A DNA stretch of 64,000 nucleotides, taken from positions 2,914,001-2,978,000 of the forward strand of contig OZ244956.1 of assembly GCA_965222505.1 (NCBI GenBank), given 5' to 3'. This DNA is from G965222505 sp965222505. GTDB taxonomy: Bacteria; Bacteroidota; Rhodothermia; Rhodothermales; DATKEJ01. This document shows, piece after piece, positions 48,886 to 56,848 of the stretch. Position 1 is the first letter of the stretch; each line of letters starts with the position of its first letter. The notes under the pieces were generated by a model, which was given only the letters and a program-made list of their open reading frames with translations, was not told where the DNA came from and searched no databases. The position numbers were made by a program, and so were the translations under genes.

Positions 48886-50244
48886 ATGTCTAAGCTGTCT
48901 TTCGCCAAGCCATTCTTTTTGCTCCTCGTAAGTCTGATCCTGTTGAGCCTGCCGGCCCAGGCCCAAACCGTCCGGTCGATCACCCTGGATGATGCCATTC
49001 GGATCGGGCTGGAGCAAGACATTCAACTCAAGCAGAGCATGAATGAACTTGGGTTTCAAGGGGTCAATGTGCGGCGTCAGAAAGCCAACTTTCTGCCTAG
49101 CTTTAGCCTCGGTCTTACGCCGGGGGTCAATTATGGGCTGGCGTTTAACCAGACCACGGGCCGTCTGGAAAACGAGCGTACTGAACAATTCAGCTTCGGC
49201 GGCAACGCTAGTGTAAACCTGTTTAACGGCTTTGGTGATGTCTCTGCGCTGAAACAGGCCGAACTGAACCGGGATGCGTCCGTGCTGGATACCGACCGGT
49301 CCAAACAGACCGTGATCGCCACCGTAATTTCCCAGTTTTTACAAGTGTTGCTGGACCGAGAGCAAATCCGTATCCAGGAAGAGAATCTGGAGTCACAAAA
49401 CCAACTGCTTGCGCGTATCGAAGAGTTTACCCGCGTCGGGACGCGCCCGGTCTCGGATCTGTACCAGCAGCAATCCCTCGTGGCCCAGGCCGAGGCTACC
49501 CTGCTCAATGCCGAACAGGCCTACCAGTTGAACCAATCTCGTCTGATCCAGACGCTTCAACTTGATCCGTTCCAGGCCTACGATTTTACGGCTCCGGCTA
49601 CCGAAGACGTGGTGCTTACGCCGCAGGCCTACGACCTGAACGCGCTGATTCAGGAAGCTTTCCAAAAGCGGGCAGATTTGCAGGCCCGCCGCGTCCGTAC
49701 CGATGCGGCCTACGAAGGCATCCGCGGGGCACGGTCGTCCCTGTTGCCCAGTATCAATCTTTCCGGTGGATACGGCTCGGCCTACACCAGCAGTAACACC
49801 TTCGCGGGCTTTGGAGATCAGTTGGATCAGAATCGGGGGGGCAACATCCGCCTCAATTTTTCTATTCCGATCTTTGATCGGCTGCTTACCAAAACCCAGG
49901 TCGAACGCGCCAAGGTGGATTTCGCCAATGCCCGGCTGACCCAGCAAAACCTGGAGCAATCCGTGGCCGTTGAAGTACGTCAGGCCTACCTGGATTACCA
50001 GAGTGATATCAAGCGGTTGGACGTGACCGAAAAGCAGGTTCGTGCAGCCGAGCAAGCCCTGGAAGCCGAACAGGAACGATACAACGTGGGCGCCTCAACG
50101 TTGGTTGAACTGTCCCAGGCTCGTGCGACCTATGTACAAGGGGTCAGCGACCGCGCCACGGCGATCTACCGCTTCCTGCTGCGCGGACGGCTCATTGAAA
50201 ACGCCGTCGGCACACTGGACCCGAGCCAACGCATGTTTGAGTAA
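48886..50244 (+). CDS. TolC-family outer-membrane efflux protein
   Basis: The 452 residues begin with a signal peptide (MSKLSFAKPFFLLLVSLILLSLPAQAQ) and contain two outer-membrane-efflux repeats of long helices with short strands (ITLDDAIRIGLEQDIQLKQS, then DLNALIQEAFQKRADLQARR). It forms the trimeric exit duct. The adaptor gene follows 21 bp downstream and an ABC ATPase after that, so the set is a MacAB/TolC-like exporter. A longer in-frame start upstream overlaps tRNA-Ser and is rejected. Confidence 0.92.
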   Translation: MSKLSFAKPFFLLLVSLILLSLPAQAQTVRSITLDDAIRIGLEQDIQLKQSMNELGFQGVNVRRQKANFLPSFSLGLTPGVNYGLAFNQTTGRLENERTEQFSFGGNASVNLFNGFGDVSALKQAELNRDASVLDTDRSKQTVIATVISQFLQVLLDREQIRIQEENLESQNQLLARIEEFTRVGTRPVSDLYQQQSLVAQAEATLLNAEQAYQLNQSRLIQTLQLDPFQAYDFTAPATEDVVLTPQAYDLNALIQEAFQKRADLQARRVRTDAAYEGIRGARSSLLPSINLSGGYGSAYTSSNTFAGFGDQLDQNRGGNIRLNFSIPIFDRLLTKTQVERAKVDFANARLTQQNLEQSVAVEVRQAYLDYQSDIKRLDVTEKQVRAAEQALEAEQERYNVGASTLVELSQARATYVQGVSDRATAIYRFLLRGRLIENAVGTLDPSQRMFE

Positions 50245-50265
50245 TAAAGTATAAACCCCGTACCT

Positions 50266-51645
50266 ATGGCAAAGAAGAAAGGCAACCCCACCCGCCGCTT
50301 ATTATTCATCATTGGTGGTCTGCTTCTCGTACTAATTCTGTTTCTGGCTGTTGGACGTGCGGTAGGATGGTTTGGTGGAGGGGATGACGGGATAGAAGTC
50401 GAAACCGCGCAGGCTGAAATACGCACCATTACCCAGGTCGTTACGGCCTCGGGGCAAGTGCAACCCGAGGTAGAGGTCAAGATCAGCCCCGACGTATCCG
50501 GCGAGATCATCTTTATGGATATCAAAGAGGGCGATCAGGTCAAGAATGGTCAGCTCTTGGTGCGCATCAAGCCGGATTTTTATGCGGCCCAGTTGGAACA
50601 AGCCACCGCCGGTGTCTCGCAGGCCCAGGCCAACATGACCCGTGCCAAAGCAGACATGCTCCAGGCTGAACTGGCCTTGAACCGGCAGAAGGCCCTCTAC
50701 GAGAACAACGCCGTATCAGAAAGCGATTTTCAGACGGCACAGACGCAGTATGACGTTGCCAAAGCAAACCATGAGGCCATGAAGTTCCAGGTCGAAAGCG
50801 CCCGTGCCCGTGCCCGTGAGGCCCGCGAACAGGTCGCCAAAACCACCATCTACGCACCGATGTCCGGTACCGTGAGCCAGCTCAACGTGGAAGTCGGCGA
50901 ACGGGTAGTGGGTACGACGCAGATGACGGGGACCGAAATCCTGCGCATCGCCCTGTTGAACCAAATGGAGCTTGAAGCCGAGGTCAATGAGAACGACGTT
51001 GTTAATATCACCCTCGGTGATACGGCAGCCATTGAAATCGATGCCTACCCGGATCAAGCCTTCCGCGGCGTCGTGACGGAGATCGCCAACTCGGCCCGTG
51101 TGACCGGCATGGGCACGCAGGATCAGGTGACTAACTTCCCTGTCAAGATCCGTGTTCTGGATCCGCACAACATTATGGCCGGTGGTAGTGATCGTGTGGT
51201 GAAAGCTACGGAAGTTAACGTGGCGGAGTCTGCACCGCAGTTTCGGCCCGGCATGAGCGGCACGGTGGATGTTTTCACACAATCAGTCAATGAGGCGGTT
51301 GCAGTACCCATTCAGGCCGTTACGGTGCGGGATTTCAACAAGGTTAAGCCCGGTGGCGAAGATGAAGGCAGCGAGGGTGACGAAGCCAACGAAGAAACGC
51401 CGGCTGAAACGGCGGCCATGCCCGAGCAGGAAGACCTGCGCAGGGTGGTTTTCGTGATGGTTGATGGACAGGCCGAAATGATTGAGGTAGAAACCGGAAT
51501 TTCGGACGATAGTCATGTGCACGTGACCTCCGGCCTGTCAGGTGAAGAAACCGTCATTATCGGTCCTTATCGCGCCGTTAGTCGTCAGTTGCGGCCTGAG
51601 GCCAAAGTGAAGGAACGGAATGCCCCGGTCCCGCGCGGTGATTAA
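50266..51645 (+). CDS. HlyD/MacA-like periplasmic adaptor protein
   Basis: The 459 residues have one N-terminal membrane helix, then the lipoyl/barrel-sandwich half (VTASGQVQPEVEVKISPDVS), a long helical hairpin (EQATAGVSQAQANMTRAKAD...) and the second half (TTIYAPMSGTVSQLNVEVGE). The C-terminal domain holds an acidic Glu-rich insertion (GGEDEGSEGDEANEETPAE). It bridges an inner-membrane transporter to TolC. Confidence 0.92.
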   Translation: MAKKKGNPTRRLLFIIGGLLLVLILFLAVGRAVGWFGGGDDGIEVETAQAEIRTITQVVTASGQVQPEVEVKISPDVSGEIIFMDIKEGDQVKNGQLLVRIKPDFYAAQLEQATAGVSQAQANMTRAKADMLQAELALNRQKALYENNAVSESDFQTAQTQYDVAKANHEAMKFQVESARARAREAREQVAKTTIYAPMSGTVSQLNVEVGERVVGTTQMTGTEILRIALLNQMELEAEVNENDVVNITLGDTAAIEIDAYPDQAFRGVVTEIANSARVTGMGTQDQVTNFPVKIRVLDPHNIMAGGSDRVVKATEVNVAESAPQFRPGMSGTVDVFTQSVNEAVAVPIQAVTVRDFNKVKPGGEDEGSEGDEANEETPAETAAMPEQEDLRRVVFVMVDGQAEMIEVETGISDDSHVHVTSGLSGEETVIIGPYRAVSRQLRPEAKVKERNAPVPRGD

Positions 51646-51685
51646 CCCGTCGGCCCCTTATTAACCTGTTAGATCCTGAACGATC

Positions 51686-52411
51686 ATGAGCCGCCCCCTT
51701 ATCGACATTGCCGGGCTGAAAAAGATTTACCAGATGGGCAGCACCGAGGTCCGGGCGCTCAACGGCGTGGATCTGCAAATTGAGGCCAACGAGTACATCG
51801 CTATCATGGGGGCCTCCGGCTCCGGCAAATCGACCCTGATGAATATCCTGGGTTGCCTGGACACGCCTACGGCTGGGACCTATTACCTCAACGACCAGAA
51901 TGTGGGGGACATGACCGACGATGATTTGGCCGGCATCCGCAACCGGGAAATCGGGTTTGTGTTTCAAACCTTCAACTTGTTGCCGCGCGTGAACTGCTTG
52001 CAGAACGTCGAACTTCCGCTCATCTACGCGGGCTTGCGCAAAAGCGAACGCCGGGAACTGGCTGCCGAAGCGCTGGAAAACGTGGGCCTCGGCGACCGCA
52101 TGGACCACAAACCCAATGAACTCTCCGGGGGGCAGCGGCAACGGGTGGCGGTGGCCCGAGCACTGGTCAACAAGCCCTCTATCCTCCTCGCCGACGAGCC
52201 GACCGGCAACCTGGACTCCAAAACCAGCGAAGAGATCATGGACCTCTTCGAAGTGCTCTATCGCAAGGGCAACACGGTCCTGATCGTGACCCATGAAGAC
52301 GACATTTCCCAATTCGCCCGCCGCATCGTCCGCCTCCGCGACGGCCAGGTGGAATCCGATGTGAAGGTCGAAAACCCAGCGCTTGCCGGGCAGGACGTGG
52401 TACTCGGTTGA
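51686..52411 (+). CDS. MacB/LolD-type ABC transporter ATPase
   Basis: The 241 residues show Walker A MGASGSGKSTLMNILGCLD, signature LSGGQRQRVAVARAL, Walker B ILLADEPTGNLDSK and the switch His in LIVTHEDD. It resembles LolD/MacB ATPases that drive lipoproteins or macrolides. The cognate permease is not adjacent: the next gene is a Uma2 nuclease on the other strand. Confidence 0.93.
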   Translation: MSRPLIDIAGLKKIYQMGSTEVRALNGVDLQIEANEYIAIMGASGSGKSTLMNILGCLDTPTAGTYYLNDQNVGDMTDDDLAGIRNREIGFVFQTFNLLPRVNCLQNVELPLIYAGLRKSERRELAAEALENVGLGDRMDHKPNELSGGQRQRVAVARALVNKPSILLADEPTGNLDSKTSEEIMDLFEVLYRKGNTVLIVTHEDDISQFARRIVRLRDGQVESDVKVENPALAGQDVVLG

Positions 52412-52415
52412 GCCT

Positions 52416-52889
52416 TCAGTCTTTTCGGAATACGTCTTCCAGGGTTACTTCAATGCCCGTGGCGGGATCGGCAAGGGTACCTTCCGTGTACATCCGTGGG
52501 GGTTTGCCGGCTTCGAGGACGTAGATGCTTTGCACCACAGGCAAAACAACCCAACAACTTTGCACACCGGCATCAAAGTACGTCTTCGCCTTCTCAACCA
52601 AATCGTCTACGCTCTGGGTGGGAGACAGAATCTCAACGGTTAGCAGAGGCACATCCGTGATGCGGATGGTATCATGATGATAATCCGTAGTGCGTTTGGG
52701 TAGCACACACAAGTCTGGGACGTAGCGTTGGCCGTTTAGCTCCAGATTGAGTTCAGGCCGGATCGAGAATTGAGAGCGGAAATGAGCGAGCAGCAAGCTC
52801 AGGTTCAGTTGAACCAGGCTATGGTTATCACTGGGCATAGGTTTGCCACGTTCAATCTCGTAGGTAGACCGCTGTTCAATGGTTTCCAT
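52416..52889 (-). CDS. Uma2 family PD-(D/E)XK endonuclease-like protein
   Basis: This 157-residue protein has the Uma2 core: the Asp of YVPDLCVLP, the Glu of LLTVEILSPTQSVDDLVEKAKTY and a downstream Lys, matching the restriction-endonuclease fold. Members are often multicopy in cyanobacteria and Bacteroidota; their biological role is unknown. It overlaps nothing but ends 4 bp from the ABC ATPase stop, a convergent arrangement. Confidence 0.85.
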   Translation of the reverse strand: METIEQRSTYEIERGKPMPSDNHSLVQLNLSLLLAHFRSQFSIRPELNLELNGQRYVPDLCVLPKRTTDYHHDTIRITDVPLLTVEILSPTQSVDDLVEKAKTYFDAGVQSCWVVLPVVQSIYVLEAGKPPRMYTEGTLADPATGIEVTLEDVFRKD

Positions 52890-52955
52890 CGAGTTGTACC
52901 CGTGTTTGGGTTACATGGTGAAGCGTGGGTGTGCCAATGCTATGCGTTGAGAACG

Positions 52956-54110
52956 CTAGTGTGCGTCCGGGGTTTCAGTCAGCGCCGCATCGGCCGGTTC
53001 TACCGGTACGTCCGCTGCTGGAACAGGCGGCGGCCTTTGCGGGATGGTCTCGCTCATCATCACCGCGATGGGTTGCAGGGCAGGAATGTTTTCGAAGGTG
53101 ATTTTGATGGTGGAGGTGAGTGGTACGGCCAGCACCATACCCCAGATGCCCCACAGCCACCCCCAGAAGATAAGGGCGAACAGCACCAGCAAGGGGCTCA
53201 GGTTGAGGCCGGTGGCCATAAGACGCGGCTCAACGACGTTCCCCATCGTGGCCTGGGCCACCAACAGTAAGATCAGGACGAGGATGGGCGTGAAGAAGTT
53301 GTCGAATTGCAGGATGGCAACGGTAAACGGAAGCAGCGTAGCAACCATCGAGCCGATGTTGGGGATGAAGTTGAGCAGAAACGTGACAAAGCCCCAGAGC
53401 AGCGCAAAATCGACCCCGAAGATCAGCAGGATAACCGTGGTGAGCGCGCCGGTGCCCAGGCTGATCAGGGTTTTGGTGATGAGGTATTGCCGGAGTTGCC
53501 GGTCGATGTTGCCCAGCAGCACCACCATGCGCGAGGCTTTATTCCGGCCCAGCGCGGCCAGGATTTTAGCATTTAGTTGGCCAAAGCCGGCCAGGATGAA
53601 CAGCAGGTAGAGCAAGATCAGAAAGATGTTGCTCAGGAAGGCGACGAAGGAGCTTACGCCAGACTGGAGGGCCGAGGTGAATGAGGACAGTTGCAGGTTT
53701 TGGGGATTTAATAGCGAGGCCACATCAATGTCCCATCGTTCGGCAAGTCCCTGGAGGTAGGTTGCCCCATCGGCGAACATGGTTTGGATGCGGGCCTCGT
53801 AGCGGGGCAACGCCGCAATGAAGGCTTCGACACTGGCAAAGACGATCAGCCCCAGGGTAAAGAACACGAGGGATACCACGAGCAGGGCAATCAGGATGGC
53901 AATGATCGTCGGGACCCGATGGGACCGCAACCAGCCGTACAACGGCCGCAGCATATACGACAAAAAGCCGGCCAACACCAGCGGAAGGAGCACGCTCCGG
54001 AGTTGCTGTAGCAAGAAGCCGATGACAAACGCGACCAGTATAGCCAGGAGCACCACGGCCAGTCGTTGGTATTTCAGCAGATCCGGACGGAAAGCGGAGT
54101 GTTCTTGCAT
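52956..54110 (-). CDS. AI-2E family (PerM-like) membrane transporter
   Basis: The 384 residues have about eight helices in the family order: LAVVLLAILVAFVIGFLLQQ, then the soluble region around YEARIQTMFADGATYL. GFVTFLLNFIPNIGSMVATLLPF, ILVLILLLVAQATMGNVVEPRLMA and FWGWLWGIWGMVLAVPLTSTIKI are diagnostic. A Pro/Ala-rich tail follows. Substrates vary (quorum signals, sodium, organic acids) and cannot be told here. Confidence 0.88.
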   Translation of the reverse strand: MQEHSAFRPDLLKYQRLAVVLLAILVAFVIGFLLQQLRSVLLPLVLAGFLSYMLRPLYGWLRSHRVPTIIAILIALLVVSLVFFTLGLIVFASVEAFIAALPRYEARIQTMFADGATYLQGLAERWDIDVASLLNPQNLQLSSFTSALQSGVSSFVAFLSNIFLILLYLLFILAGFGQLNAKILAALGRNKASRMVVLLGNIDRQLRQYLITKTLISLGTGALTTVILLIFGVDFALLWGFVTFLLNFIPNIGSMVATLLPFTVAILQFDNFFTPILVLILLLVAQATMGNVVEPRLMATGLNLSPLLVLFALIFWGWLWGIWGMVLAVPLTSTIKITFENIPALQPIAVMMSETIPQRPPPVPAADVPVEPADAALTETPDAH

Positions 54111-54262
54111 GAGGCAGGGGCCGGTAGAAGGTCAACTGAAATCCCCGGATTCTTTACGCGAACCTGAAACAGGTTGGTGGATGTTCTGGGGCCGTCCGGT
54201 GTAAAATAATCATCCAGCCCTCAAGCCCCAAAAGACACCCCTATTCCTTCACCGGTATTCCC

Positions 54263-54646
54263 ATGAATGAGACCAGTCCGCTTCCCAAGCTTACCCTCGG
54301 ATACGGCGTTTTGTTGATCCTGTTAGGCATCGGTGGATACGTTGCCAGTGGAACTTCCAGCGTCACCGCCTTCATCCCCGCCTTTTTCGGGATTCCCCTT
54401 GCGTTGCTCGGCTGGGTAGCCGGTAAGGAAAAATGGCGCAAGCACGCCATGCATGGGGCCGTCCTGTTGGGGGTCCTTGGGTTGCTCGGTACGTTCCGAG
54501 GCTTGTTTCAATTACCCGCCTTTTTCGATGGTACAGCCGCCCGTCCATTGGCTGTCGTGAGCCAGTCGATAATGGCGGTTTTAAGTCTGGCGTTCGTCAT
54601 CATTTGTGTCAAATCTTTCATGGATGCACGACGGGCAAAAGGGTAG
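54263..54646 (+). CDS. Small four-helix membrane protein, unknown
   Basis: The 127 residues are mostly hydrophobic in four segments (LGYGVLLILLGIGGYVASG, AFIPAFFGIPLALLGWVAG, AVLLGVLGLLGTFRGLF, SIMAVLSLAFVIICVKSF), with a short basic end (MDARRAKG). Similar proteins are widespread but uncharacterised. No partner is obvious. Confidence 0.65.
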   Translation: MNETSPLPKLTLGYGVLLILLGIGGYVASGTSSVTAFIPAFFGIPLALLGWVAGKEKWRKHAMHGAVLLGVLGLLGTFRGLFQLPAFFDGTAARPLAVVSQSIMAVLSLAFVIICVKSFMDARRAKG

Positions 54647-54696
54647 GAGGCCCAGATCTTCCTCGGAACCGAGACGCCGGACGCCGGGTATCTAAA

Positions 54697-54774
54697 TAAG
54701 TCATGTTACGCCGTCTTGGCCCATTCGGCCTTGCCGAATTGCACAAGGTGAACGACAAGCTGCGCAACATCAGT
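54697..54774 (-). repeat. Palindromic dispersed element, copy C (78 bp)
   Basis: The reverse complement of copies A and B. Its inner hairpin is ATTCGGC-AAG-GCCGAAT, where copy A has ATTCGAC...GTCGAAT: an A-T pair replaced by G-C on both sides, a compensatory change. It lies just upstream of the CsbD-like gene. Confidence 0.85.
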
Positions 54775-54825
54775 AAATAATACAATCAACCAGGGTACTG
54801 ACGTCCAAACCAATAGAGGATATTT

Positions 54826-55014
54826 ATGGCAGACCAACGCATGGAAGACAGTTGGGCACGTGTGAAAACGCAAATCACGGACATGTGGGGCGATCTTGAC
54901 GAGAAAGATCTGAAAAAAGCCCGAGGTAACCTGCGCAAAATGGTGGATGTCATCCACGAGAAAACCGGCGAAGACACAAGCCTGATCATGCAGAAAATGA
55001 GTGCCATCGTCTAA
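54826..55014 (+). CDS. CsbD-like stress protein
   Basis: This 62-residue hydrophilic protein has the CsbD pattern: W..VKTQITDMWGDLDEKDL, a Gly, then a Lys/Asp-rich helix (RKMVDVIHEKTGED). CsbD family members are general-stress proteins of unknown mechanism. A good terminator follows 28 bp after the stop, so it is probably monocistronic. Confidence 0.75.
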   Translation: MADQRMEDSWARVKTQITDMWGDLDEKDLKKARGNLRKMVDVIHEKTGEDTSLIMQKMSAIV

Positions 55015-55041
55015 TTGGCGATCCGGCACGAATCGTACCTT

Positions 55042-55072
55042 AAGCCCGGTCGTTTGGCCGGGCTTTTCTTTG
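55042..55072 (+). terminator. Rho-independent terminator of the CsbD-like gene
   Basis: AAGCCCGG (55042-55049) pairs with CCGGGCTT (55058-55065) and is followed by a T-rich tail (TTCTTT). Confidence 0.8.
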
Positions 55073-55122
55073 GTTTTTCCGGAAGCGCTTCCGACTTCAC
55101 CAGACGCTTGAAGCAACCCCTC

Positions 55123-56781
55123 ATGCCCACAGCACTCGGCCGACCGGCGACGGCCCATTCCAAGTTCGCAAAACGGGTTCAGCACTACCGCGACCGCCTG
55201 GACACCCTCGCCCAGAAAGCACAGATTACTCAGCAGGGCGGTGGTCCCAAACGGATTGAGCGAGAACACCAGCGCAACAAGCTGACAGCCCGCGAACGCA
55301 TCGCCCGGTTGCTTGATGACCCGGCATCATTCCAGGAGTTGGGCCTGTTTGCCGGAGATGGTATGTACGAGGCACAGGGTGGGTGCCCCGCCGGCGGTGT
55401 GGTGATGGGCCTCGGCCATGTATCGGGGCGGCTGTGCCTGATCGTCGCCAACGACGCGACCGTCAAGGCCGGGGCCTGGTTTCCGATTACGGCCAAGAAG
55501 AACCTCCGTGCGCAGGAAATCGCCCTCGAAAACCACGTGCCTATCATCTACCTGGTCGATTCCGCCGGGGTATTTCTCCCGATGCAGGACGAGATTTTTC
55601 CGGATAAGGAGCACTTCGGCCGCATCTTCCGCAACAATGCCATTCTCTCCAGTAGGGGCATTCCGCAGATTGCCGCCATTATGGGCAGTTGTGTGGCCGG
55701 TGGAGCCTACTTACCCATCATGAGTGATGAAGCCCTCATTGTCGATGGCACAGGCTCGGTCTTTCTGGCGGGGCCGTTTCTGGTCCGTGCGGCCATTGGA
55801 GAAGTTGTGGATAAGGAAACGCTTGGCGGAGCTGCCACCCACTCAGAAATATCGGGCGTGACGGACTACAAGATGCCCGATGACGAAACCTGCCTCGAAA
55901 CCATCCGTGAACTCGTCTCGCACCTGGGCCACACCGAACGGGCCGGATGGGACCGTGCCACACCGGTACCTCCCGCGTACCCCGCCGAAGAACTCTATGG
56001 CGTCATGCCGGTGGCCTCAAACCAGCCCTACGATACCCGCGAAATCCTGGCCCGGATCATCGATGCCGGTTCCTGGACCGAGTACAAGGCCGGTTATGGA
56101 AAAACCTTACTCTGCGGCTATGCCCGCATCGATGGATGGAGCGTCGGCATTGTCGCCAATCAACGCCTCGTCGTGAAAAGCAAAGGCGGGGAGATGCAGG
56201 TCGGCGGGGTGATCTACTCGGATTCGGCAGACAAGGCCGCGCGGTTCATCATGAACTGTAACCAGAAGCGCATTCCGCTGGTCTTCTTTCAGGATGTGAC
56301 CGGGTTTATGGTGGGCAAACGCTCCGAACAGGGGGGCATCATCAAAGACGGGGCCAAGATGGTCAATGCCGTCGCGAACTCGGTGGTACCCAAGTTCACC
56401 ATCATCACAGGCAACTCCTATGGGGCGGGCAACTACGCCATGTGTGGCCGGGCCTACGACCCCCGCCTGATCCTGGCCTGGCCGACGGCCCAGATCGCTG
56501 TGATGGGAGCCAGCCAGGCCGCCAAGACCCTTGCGCAGATCCAGGTGACCAAAATGGAACGGCAAGGCAAGGTGCTCTCCGACGAAGACAAGCAGGCCCT
56601 GCTCGACAAAATCCAGGCCCGATATGTTGTCCAGACGAATCCCTACTATGCCGCGGCTCGGCTCTGGGTTGATGCCATCATCGACCCCGTTGAGACCCGG
56701 CAGTGGATTTCCACCGGCATCGAAATGGCCGACTTAAATCCGGAAGTACCGCAGTTTAACCCTGGCGTGATCCAAACGTAA
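55123..56781 (+). CDS. Acyl-CoA carboxylase, carboxyltransferase (beta) subunit
   Basis: The 552 residues have the two crotonase-fold halves of biotin-dependent carboxyltransferases. N-half: KLTARERIARLLDDPASFQELG, AGAWFPITAKKNLRAQEIAL and MGSCVAGGAYLPIMSDEALIV. C-half: FFQDVTGFMVGKRSEQGGIIKDGAKM and NSYGAGNYAMCGRAYDPRLILAW. It looks most like methylcrotonyl-CoA carboxylase beta, but propionyl- or geranyl-CoA carboxylase is possible. The biotin carboxylase partner is not in the window. The start is taken at MPTALGRPATAHS; an earlier open frame runs through the terminator. Confidence 0.9.
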   Translation: MPTALGRPATAHSKFAKRVQHYRDRLDTLAQKAQITQQGGGPKRIEREHQRNKLTARERIARLLDDPASFQELGLFAGDGMYEAQGGCPAGGVVMGLGHVSGRLCLIVANDATVKAGAWFPITAKKNLRAQEIALENHVPIIYLVDSAGVFLPMQDEIFPDKEHFGRIFRNNAILSSRGIPQIAAIMGSCVAGGAYLPIMSDEALIVDGTGSVFLAGPFLVRAAIGEVVDKETLGGAATHSEISGVTDYKMPDDETCLETIRELVSHLGHTERAGWDRATPVPPAYPAEELYGVMPVASNQPYDTREILARIIDAGSWTEYKAGYGKTLLCGYARIDGWSVGIVANQRLVVKSKGGEMQVGGVIYSDSADKAARFIMNCNQKRIPLVFFQDVTGFMVGKRSEQGGIIKDGAKMVNAVANSVVPKFTIITGNSYGAGNYAMCGRAYDPRLILAWPTAQIAVMGASQAAKTLAQIQVTKMERQGKVLSDEDKQALLDKIQARYVVQTNPYYAAARLWVDAIIDPVETRQWISTGIEMADLNPEVPQFNPGVIQT

Positions 56782-56848
56782 TTGCTTGGAATGGGGCGGC
56801 CACAGCCCACTGGGCCTCGCCGTGGCACGTGGGAATGTCTGCGTGATC

